Shown here: positions 1 through 4,711 of the stretch, in pieces
Layout: the number at the start of each line of letters is the position of its first letter
Position numbering within the stretch: position 1 is the stretch's first letter
Origin: an uncultured bacterium
GTDB taxonomy: Bacteria > Actinomycetota > Coriobacteriia > Coriobacteriales > Atopobiaceae
Reading direction: 5' to 3'
NCBI GenBank assembly: GCA_905215465.1
Contig: CAJMPT010000049.1
Coordinates: forward strand, 1 to 11,215
Length of the DNA stretch: 11,215 bases
The notes under the pieces: generated by a model
What the model saw: only the letters and a program-made list of their open reading frames with translations
What the model was told of the DNA's origin: nothing
Database searches by the model: none
Translations under genes and position numbers: made by a program

Positions 1-350
1 CGGCGCAATACTGTCTTATGGCCCTGACGCTGCTCAGGGCCACCCTCACCGAGCCCAAGCTGCTGCTGCTCGACGAGCACACCGCGGCCCTCGACCCCAA
101 GACCGCGGCCAAGGTGCTCGAGCTCACCGAGGAGATCATCTCCGAGCGCAAGCTCACTGCCCTCATGGTCACGCACAACATGACCGACGCCATCCGCCTG
201 GGCAACCGCCTCATCATGATGGCGGACGGCCGCGTCATCTACGACGTCTCCGGCGACGAGAAGAAGTCCCTCACCGTGCCCGACCTTCTCCGCAAGTTCG
301 AGGAGGTCAACGGCTCGGCCCTGGACAACGACAGGATGTTGCTCAGCTAG
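1..350 (+). CDS. ABC transporter ATP-binding protein, 3' end only
   Basis: This is the C-terminal part of an ABC transporter ATPase, the cytoplasmic subunit that powers substrate movement. The Walker B stretch LLLLDEHTAALDPKT lies at about 60-104, with the catalytic Glu replaced by the DEH form used by some amino-acid-type ABC ATPases. The H-loop histidine (MVTHN) is at 174-176, and the tail NRLIMMADGRVIYDVSG is typical. The wording resembles the ATPases (COG1101 type) found with tryptophan/tyrosine-type substrate-binding proteins; that assignment is from memory. Walker A and the rest lie left of the window. The frame stays open to base 1, so the ATG at 18 is internal and has no ribosome binding site. 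The residues where LSGGQ should stand read AQYCLM, so the signature is not recognisable (see findings). The gene ends with TAG at 348-350. Confidence 0.85.
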   Translation, partial: AQYCLMALTLLRATLTEPKLLLLDEHTAALDPKTAAKVLELTEEIISERKLTALMVTHNMTDAIRLGNRLIMMADGRVIYDVSGDEKKSLTVPDLLRKFEEVNGSALDNDRMLLS

Positions 351-404
351 CGCCGATTTTGCCGCAGAGCCGCCCTCGGCGCCGCCTCCAGACCGCCTCA
401 AACG

Positions 405-519
405 CGTTTTGGGTTCGCCGTTTTGGGCAAGCTCGCAAGGCTCAATTGCAAAGCCGCAGGTCACCGCGTTGAGGTGCCCTGCGGCTTTTGGTTTGGCTCC
501 CAGCGCCGAACCCAATTCA
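405..519. repeat. 115-bp inverted-repeat unit, copy 1
   Basis: The left end is CGTTTTGGGTTCG (405-417). The right end is CGAACCCAATTCA (507-519), whose reverse complement shares the inner 9 bases TTGGGTTCG with the left end. The unit encloses the hairpin at 450-488. It has exactly the length of the neighbouring unit and lies five bases from it. This could be a small non-autonomous mobile element, a tandem duplication whose interior has diverged, or paired protein-binding sites. Confidence 0.5.
450..489 (+). terminator. Hairpin, probable terminator of the ABC operon
   Basis: The arms are AAAGCCGCAGGTCACC (450-465) and GGTGCCCTGCGGCTTT (473-488). They give a 16-bp stem with one mismatch around a 7-base loop, followed by a short T run. 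The A-rich 5' flank would let it act on both strands. It lies 100 bases after the ABC ATPase stop. Confidence 0.65.
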
Positions 520-524
520 AGAAT

Positions 525-639
525 CGATTTGGGTTCGCGTGTCGCGGACATCTGGGGACCTGATTTTCTCGCCACCAAAGCTACCTGCGGTTATGCAAAT
601 CGATGCACCACGCGCCCCCGTGACGCCGAACCCAAATCG
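525..639. repeat. 115-bp inverted-repeat unit, copy 2, perfect 13-bp ends
   Basis: The left end is CGATTTGGGTTCG (525-537) and the right end is CGAACCCAAATCG (627-639), its exact reverse complement. The interior shows only partial similarity to copy 1 (both contain CCTGCGG). With the right end of copy 1, the left end also forms a local inverted repeat (507-515 with 529-537, 13-base spacer). No transposase is present in the unit. Confidence 0.55.
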
Positions 640-740
640 TGTTTGGGGCGTTTGTGCCGCCTGGGATGGCCCCTCGCGCGCCCGTGCGCACCCTGCTAGA
701 CTGTCGCGCGGACAAACGCCAAGACGCAGGGGAGAAGAGC

Positions 741-1757
741 GTGGTCACAAACACGGCGACGGCCGAGCACGAGCAGATGCCCATCCAGGAGATTGCGCCC
801 GACAGCTACCGGGTTGCCTACGAGGGAGACCCGCTGGCCCCCGTCTGCGAGGACCAGACCGAGGAGGAGGCCCGCCACAGCGACGAGGTGGCCGAGCACC
901 GCACCGAGGGCTACGGTAAGCTGGGCTTCTTCCTCATGCTCAACGTCGGCCTCATCCTCACGGCGGTGGCCATGGTGCTCTTCAAGACGCCCAACCACCT
1001 GGCCTTTGGCGGAACCACGGGCGTGGCCATCGTCCTGGGTGCGCTCTTCCCCCAGCTTCCGGTTTCATCGTTTATGTGGGTGCTCAACGTGGCGCTCGTC
1101 ATCCTGGGCTTTGTGTTCCTTGACCGCAAGGCCATGATCTGGAGCTCGTTTGCCTCCATCGCGCTTTCCGCATACGTCTCTCTCTTTGAGTGGATCTTTC
1201 CGATGACGCAGTCCATCACGGGAGACCTCACCTTGGACGTCTGCTTTGCCGTGCTTCTCCCCGCGCTGGGAAGCGCCCTTGTCTTTGACATCGGCGCGTC
1301 CACGGGCGGCACCGACATCCTGGCCATGATCTTGCGCAAGCGCACGGACGTGGAGATCGGCAAGGCGCTCTTTGCCGTGGACATTGCCATCGTGTGCGCC
1401 GCGGCGGTCATCTACGGCCCGCGCACCGGCCTGTGGTGCATCCTGGGCCTGGTGGCAAAGACCTTCGTGGTGGACACGGCCATCGAGTCCATCCGCCAGC
1501 GCAAGGTCTGCCAGGTCATCTGCAAGTACCCGCATGAGGTGGAGGAGTTCATCGTCCGCAAGCTCGGCCGCACCGCCACGGTGCAGACCGGTTGGGGCGC
1601 CTACTCCGGACGCCGCGTCATCATCCTGAACACGGTGCTCACCCGCCGAGAGGCCATGGAGCTGCGCCTCTACGTGCGCAGCATCGACCGCGGGGCCTTC
1701 ATCACCATCACCAGCAGCTCCGAGATCATCGGCCGAGGCTTCCGCGGCATCAACTAG
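741..1757 (+). CDS. YitT family membrane protein (DUF161/DUF2179)
   Basis: This is a 338-residue integral membrane protein of the YitT family, whose transport or other function is not established. From the GTG start, residues 1-58 are hydrophilic and acidic. About six membrane segments follow (near 61-82, 88-106, 111-127, 132-153, 166-185 and 208-246, the last long enough for two). A cytoplasmic DUF2179-type domain covers about 255-338, with the conserved run from GRTATVQTGWGAYSG to the terminal IIGRGFRGI. The family hallmark DIGASTGGTDILA is at 183-195. The GTG is chosen because AGGGGAG stands just upstream; an in-frame ATG at 777 lacks such a site. The long acidic N-terminus is more than most YitT proteins carry. 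The gene stands alone, with repeats upstream and a hairpin downstream. Confidence 0.85.
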   Translation: MVTNTATAEHEQMPIQEIAPDSYRVAYEGDPLAPVCEDQTEEEARHSDEVAEHRTEGYGKLGFFLMLNVGLILTAVAMVLFKTPNHLAFGGTTGVAIVLGALFPQLPVSSFMWVLNVALVILGFVFLDRKAMIWSSFASIALSAYVSLFEWIFPMTQSITGDLTLDVCFAVLLPALGSALVFDIGASTGGTDILAMILRKRTDVEIGKALFAVDIAIVCAAAVIYGPRTGLWCILGLVAKTFVVDTAIESIRQRKVCQVICKYPHEVEEFIVRKLGRTATVQTGWGAYSGRRVIILNTVLTRREAMELRLYVRSIDRGAFITITSSSEIIGRGFRGIN

Positions 1758-1760
1758 CGG

Positions 1761-1802
1761 CCCCCTCGCAAATTTGAACACGTCCCCAATTTGCGGGCGG
1801 GG
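1761..1802 (+). terminator. Hairpin after the YitT gene
   Basis: CCCCCTCGCAAATT (1761-1774) pairs with AATTTGCGGGCGGGG (1788-1802), with a perfect core of 8 bp (CGCAAATT/AATTTGCG) and an imperfect C/G-rich base. It starts three bases after the YitT stop. No T run follows, so it may be a weak terminator or an mRNA 3' end structure. Confidence 0.45.
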
Positions 1803-1901
1803 ATGTTTCCGTCGTGGGGCGGCTCGGTGGCAGGTGGCGAGCGCGGGCTATGCTGGTCTGAACGCCAGCCCACATCCCGCGAACAGCCAAAGGAGAAGTG
1901 C

Positions 1902-3065
1902 ATGCGCCGAATCAAGACCATCGATGACATCACCAAGGACGGCCAGGTAGAGTTCGGCGAGGGGTACCAGATTGTGTCCGAGGTCTCCGAGGCCGACGCC
2001 ATCCTGATGCGCTCCACCGACCTTCACGGCTACGAGCTGCCGCCCTCCATCCGTGCCATCGCCCGCTGCGGTGCCGGCGTCAACAACATCCCGGTGGAGG
2101 AGTACGCGCGCCAGGGCGTCGTGGTCTTCAACTCCCCGGGCGCCAACGCCAACGCGGTCAAGGAGATCGTCATCGCGATGCTCATCCTCTCCAGCCGCGG
2201 CGTGGTGCAGTCCATGGAGTGGGTTCGTGCCCACGCGGACGACCCGGACATCCTCGTCGACGCCGAGAAGGCCAAGAAGGCCTTCGTCGGCCACGAGCTC
2301 AAGGACAAGCGCATTGGCGTGGTGGGCCTGGGAAACGTCGGCTCCAAGGTGGCAAACGCCTGCGTCGATCTGGGCATGGACGTCTTTGGCTATGACCCGT
2401 TCATCTCCGTCGAGCACGCCTGGGCGCTCTCCCAGAGCGTGCAGCGCGTGGGCACCCTCGAGGACCTCTGCCGCAATTGCGACTACCTGACCCTGCACGT
2501 GCCCTCCAAGCCCGACACCGTGGGCATGATCGGCGCTGACCAGCTGGGGCTCCTCAAGCCGGGCGCGGTTCTCATCAACTTCGCGCGCGAGACCATCATC
2601 GACGAGGACGCCGTCGACGCGGCGCTGCGCGGCGGCCGCCTCTCCTGGTTCTCGTGCGACTTCGCCACGCCCAAGACCGTGCGCATGCCCAACACCTTCA
2701 TCACCACGCACTCCGGCGCCGGCACCGGCGAGGCCGAGGCCAACTGCGCCGACATGGCCATCTCCGAGCTCAAGGACTACCTGGAGAACGGCAACATCGC
2801 CAACTCCGTCAACTACCCGTCCTGCTCCATGGGCAAGGCCCGCGCGGCCAGCCGCATTGCGTGCCTCCACGCCAACGTGCCCAACATGATCGGCCAGATC
2901 ACGGCCGTCCTGGCGCACGACAACGCCAACGTGCAGCGCATGGTCAACGAGTCCGCCGGCGAGAACGCCTACACCATGTTCGACACCGACGAGCACCTTG
3001 AGAACAAGACCATCGAGGCCTTGAAGGAGATCCCGGCCGTCTACCGCGTCCGCGTCATCAAGTAG
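1902..3065 (+). CDS. serA: D-3-phosphoglycerate dehydrogenase family protein with ACT domain
   Basis: This is a 387-residue NAD-dependent 2-hydroxyacid dehydrogenase, most likely D-3-phosphoglycerate dehydrogenase, the first step of serine synthesis. The ATG at 1902 follows AAAGGAGA at good spacing; upstream in-frame ATGs lack a site. The substrate domain holds RCGAGVNNIP (55-64), the Rossmann loop GLGNVG is at 142-147, the active-site Arg is in INFARE (R229), and His is H270 in ITTHSGAGTGEA. Residues 315-387 resemble a small ACT-type regulatory domain starting at ASRIACLHANVPNMIGQI. The length suits the short serA form of Firmicutes and Coriobacteria. The usual DVFxxEP stretch carrying the catalytic Glu reads CDFATPKT, without Glu, and the usual PHxG is THSG. 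The substrate is therefore likely but not certain. No serine aminotransferase gene is adjacent in the window. Confidence 0.8.
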   Translation: MRRIKTIDDITKDGQVEFGEGYQIVSEVSEADAILMRSTDLHGYELPPSIRAIARCGAGVNNIPVEEYARQGVVVFNSPGANANAVKEIVIAMLILSSRGVVQSMEWVRAHADDPDILVDAEKAKKAFVGHELKDKRIGVVGLGNVGSKVANACVDLGMDVFGYDPFISVEHAWALSQSVQRVGTLEDLCRNCDYLTLHVPSKPDTVGMIGADQLGLLKPGAVLINFARETIIDEDAVDAALRGGRLSWFSCDFATPKTVRMPNTFITTHSGAGTGEAEANCADMAISELKDYLENGNIANSVNYPSCSMGKARAASRIACLHANVPNMIGQITAVLAHDNANVQRMVNESAGENAYTMFDTDEHLENKTIEALKEIPAVYRVRVIK

Positions 3066-3121
3066 GCGAGAAAACCGACCTGGGTATGCGTCGACCAATA
3101 CCCAAGTCGGTTTTTCTCGCC
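3065..3121 (+). terminator. Strong intrinsic terminator of the serA-like gene
   Basis: GGCGAGAAAACCGACCTGGG and the next TA (3065-3086) pair with the stretch at 3099-3121, giving a stem of about 22 bp with one mismatch and one bulge. The T-run (3110-3115) lies within the 3' arm. The stem begins on the last base of the stop codon, so termination is immediate. Confidence 0.75.
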
Positions 3122-3132
3122 AAGAGACGATT

Positions 3133-3176
3133 AATGCCGACCTGGGCGTCCTTTCGGGAACACCCAGGTCGGCATT
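3133..3176. terminator. Second hairpin with the same stem core
   Basis: AATGCCGACCTGGG (3133-3146) pairs perfectly with CCCAGGTCGGCATT (3163-3176) around a 16-base loop. The CCGACCTGGG core is identical to that of the hairpin just upstream, which suggests duplication. It is followed by a short T-rich stretch and may act as a backup terminator in either direction. Confidence 0.55.
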
Positions 3177-3182
3177 TCTGAC

Positions 3183-3217
3183 AAATGAGACAAAGGGACT
3201 GTCCCTTTGTCTCATTT
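3183..3217. repeat. Perfect 16-bp palindrome, REP/terminator-like
   Basis: AAATGAGACAAAGGGA (3183-3198) and its exact reverse complement (3202-3217) flank a 3-base loop. A-rich and T-rich ends make it a bidirectional terminator candidate between converging genes. Palindromes containing GACAAAGGGAC are, from memory, dispersed repeats in many Firmicutes and Coriobacteria. The stop codon of the minus-strand gene (3212-3214) lies inside the right arm. Confidence 0.65.
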
Positions 3218-3565
3218 CCTCCTGAAGAGCCCGCCGCCGAGGAGCTTGGCGGTGACGGCGCCCATGTCGAGCTTGGTCATGTCAACGTTGCAGGCGGAGG
3301 CCACGCTCGCAAGCCGCACGAGGTCGAGCTTTGCCACGTCGATCTGACTGAGGTCGAGCTTGCCCAGGTCAACGCAGGAGAGGTCGAGCCTGAGGTCTGC
3401 CGCCAGCGCGAGGGCCTCCTGGACAACCTCGGTGAGGTCAAAGCCCTCCGCGGCACCGGCCACGCGCGCGACGGCGGCGCGCGGGTCGGCGATGAGCTCC
3501 TGGGCCACCTCGGGGGCCGCCTTCACGGCCTCCACGATCTTCTCGGCAATATCCTTGCTGGTCAC
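3212..3565 (-). CDS. Small protein: Nif11-like helical region plus pentapeptide-type repeats
   Basis: This protein has 117 residues and its function is unknown. The start is GTG (3563-3565), preceded by AGGGAGG five bases upstream. Residues 4-55 look helical and acidic. The run ELIADPRAAVARVAG (23-37) with GFDLTEVV (41-48) recalls Nif11-type or nitrile-hydratase-like leader domains, but only weakly. Residues 60-84 are five contiguous pentads (LDLSC, VDLGK, LDLSQ, IDVAK, LDLVR), and two more follow at 94-103 (VDMTK, LDMGA). All have Asp in position 2 and a hydrophobic residue at positions 1 and 3, as in short pentapeptide-repeat solenoids. The tail is basic (FRRK), and its last codon and stop fall in a palindrome. 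It has no signal peptide or membrane segment. It starts 12 bases after the regulator's stop, so the two are surely co-transcribed and may act together. Confidence 0.7.
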   Translation of the reverse strand: MTSKDIAEKIVEAVKAAPEVAQELIADPRAAVARVAGAAEGFDLTEVVQEALALAADLRLDLSCVDLGKLDLSQIDVAKLDLVRLASVASACNVDMTKLDMGAVTAKLLGGGLFRRK

Positions 3566-3577
3566 GTGGTCCTCCCT

Positions 3578-4237
3578 CTACTCGGCGGAGGCGGCAGAGC
3601 CGCTCTTGGCCTCGTCCAGGTAGTTGTAGAGCGTGTACTTTGAGATGCCGAAGTACTTGCACACCTTGGGGCCGCTCTTGGTGATGAGGAAGGCGCCCGT
3701 GTCGTTGAGGTAGCGGATGGCGCGGACCTTGTCGTCCTTGGTCATGAGGGCGACCGGGGTGCCCACCAGCTGCACGCTCTGCTCGATGAGGTCGTCCAGG
3801 AGGTCCGCCACGTTGCGCACGATGGGCTCGGGCTCCTTGGGGGCGTCGGCCTCGGTGCCGCAGATCCAGTTGATGGTGCTCTGCGCCGCGCGCAGCACGG
3901 TGATGTCAAAGTTGATGGCAAAGATGCCGATGACGCGGCCGCCGTCGTCGCGGATGAAGACGGTGGAGGACTTCAAGATCTTGCCCGTGGCCGTCTTGGT
4001 GAGGTAGGAGAGGCGGTCCTCCAGCTTGTGGGGGCCGGCGTGCAGCGCCTCAAGCACCACGTGGCTGGGGCCGTCGCCGAGCTTGCGACCGGTGACGTGG
4101 CCGTTCTCTATGGCCACGATGGAGTGGTCCGGGTCTGCGGACTGAAGGTCGTGCACCACGACCTCGCAGCCGTCGCCAAACTGGAGGGCGATGGCGTGCG
4201 CCAGGCGCTTGTAGAAGTCGAGCTGGGATTCCTGCAT
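3578..4237 (-). CDS. YheO-like PAS/HTH transcriptional regulator
   Basis: This is a 219-residue DNA-binding regulator of the YheO/DauR type. Residues 5-118 form the YheO-like PAS domain: FGDGCEVVVHDL (20-31), HSIVAIENGHVTGRKLG (38-54), and STVFIRDDGGRVIGIFAINFD (91-111). Residues 165-208 form the C-terminal HTH: KDDKVRAIRYLNDTGAF and KVCKYFGISKYTLYNYLDEA, the recognition-helix end typical of HTH_22. The ATG at 4235-4237 has a GGGGTGA ribosome site. In the related DauR system the PAS part senses a small metabolite; here the ligand is unknown. The gene is divergent from a purine permease operon, so control of that operon by a purine or pathway intermediate is a natural inference. The divergent region carries candidate operators. 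The small pentad-repeat gene follows in the same transcript. Confidence 0.85.
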   Translation of the reverse strand: MQESQLDFYKRLAHAIALQFGDGCEVVVHDLQSADPDHSIVAIENGHVTGRKLGDGPSHVVLEALHAGPHKLEDRLSYLTKTATGKILKSSTVFIRDDGGRVIGIFAINFDITVLRAAQSTINWICGTEADAPKEPEPIVRNVADLLDDLIEQSVQLVGTPVALMTKDDKVRAIRYLNDTGAFLITKSGPKVCKYFGISKYTLYNYLDEAKSGSAASAE

Positions 4238-4350
4238 GCGTCACCCCGTGGTTCGTGGTCGTCAGAATCTTTGTTTGCGCCAGCGAGAAATGCACGCGGC
4301 GCGGTTCTTAAAGATACCCCAACAACCTGCTCGTAAGTCAGACTTGTGTA

Positions 4351-4367
4351 ACAAACCAAATGTTTGT
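4351..4367. promoter_or_regulatory. Candidate operator, ACAAAC-N5-GTTTGT
   Basis: This is a perfect 6-bp inverted repeat with a 5-base spacer, about 115 bases upstream of the regulator start. Its size suits a dimeric HTH protein, for example the adjacent YheO-like regulator. Nothing in the sequence proves binding. Confidence 0.4.
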
Positions 4368-4527
4368 AATGCGATCGTCTCACGGCAGGACAACGTCCAT
4401 GCCCGACCCCGCGGCCCCTGGTCTTCTCGCCTTGTGACCACTCGCGGCGCGAGAACGCCGTGCCATCTACCGTTCGCCGAATACCACAACTGCCGCCAGA
4501 GCGTTGTCCGCCGAGATAAACGCGCAG

Positions 4528-4556
4528 TTATTACAATCTGTTTTCAATCAAAACAA
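4528..4556 (-). promoter_or_regulatory. Candidate minus-strand promoter with embedded palindrome
   Basis: Read on the minus strand, TTGTTT (4556-4551), a 17-base spacer and TAATAA (4533-4528) form a plausible -35/-10 pair facing the regulator, giving a leader of about 285 bases. The spacer region contains the inverted repeat TGTTTT-N5-AAAACA (4539-4555), and AACAA-T-TTGTT overlaps the -35 side (4552-4562). Binding there could block this promoter or control the opposite one. A matching plus-strand promoter for the permease was not clear. Confidence 0.4.
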
Positions 4557-4711
4557 TTTGTTAGACCGACGTTTCGCTGACCGTCTGCCGGTTTCGCTTC
4601 GCGCGCGTGTCGGGGAGAATGTGACCAACGTTGCTGGACGCCGCGAGGGGCGCGCCCGGCGCAGAAGGGCCCTGCGTCTGAGAGGCCGAATGAGGAGAGA
4701 GAAGGATCTGC

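Larger units (their letters stand above)
351..740. other. Gene-free stretch with tandem inverted-repeat units
   Basis: No credible gene lies in these 390 bases; the short open frames have no ribosome binding site and no protein-like composition. The stretch holds two 115-bp units bounded by the 9-mer CGAACCCAA in alternating orientation (405-519 and 525-639) and a terminator-like hairpin inside the first unit. At its right edge is the leader of the next gene, with an AGGGGAG ribosome binding site just before 741. A TAGACT sequence at 696-701 could be a -10 box, but no convincing -35 accompanies it. Confidence 0.6.
4238..4711. promoter_or_regulatory. Divergent control region between regulator and permease operon
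   Basis: These 474 bases contain no credible gene. Seen here: the inverted repeat ACAAAC-N5-GTTTGT (4351-4367); the palindrome CTCGCG-G-CGCGAG (4441-4453), whose right arm could instead pair with TTCTCGC at 4424-4430; an AT-rich patch at 4526-4563 that stands out from the surrounding GC-rich DNA; and a GC-rich leader of about 150 bases before the permease, with GAAGGA as its ribosome site (4701-4706). The length suggests regulated promoters for both directions. Confidence 0.6.

Noticed and set aside
409..919. Short open frames in the gap before the YitT gene
   Set aside because: No ribosome binding sites; they cross the repeats and the terminator hairpin, and have mixed composition.
1065..1781. 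238-codon minus-strand frame opposite the YitT gene
   Set aside because: Shadow of the coding strand, rich in Asp, Ala, Gly and His with no motif or ribosome site.
1848..3215. A 455-codon minus-strand frame opposite the serA-like gene, with AGGAGG before its ATG
   Set aside because: The ribosome-like site is chance sequence at the end of the small protein gene next to the palindrome. The frame runs through two terminator hairpins and then antisense to a conserved enzyme, with shadow-type composition.
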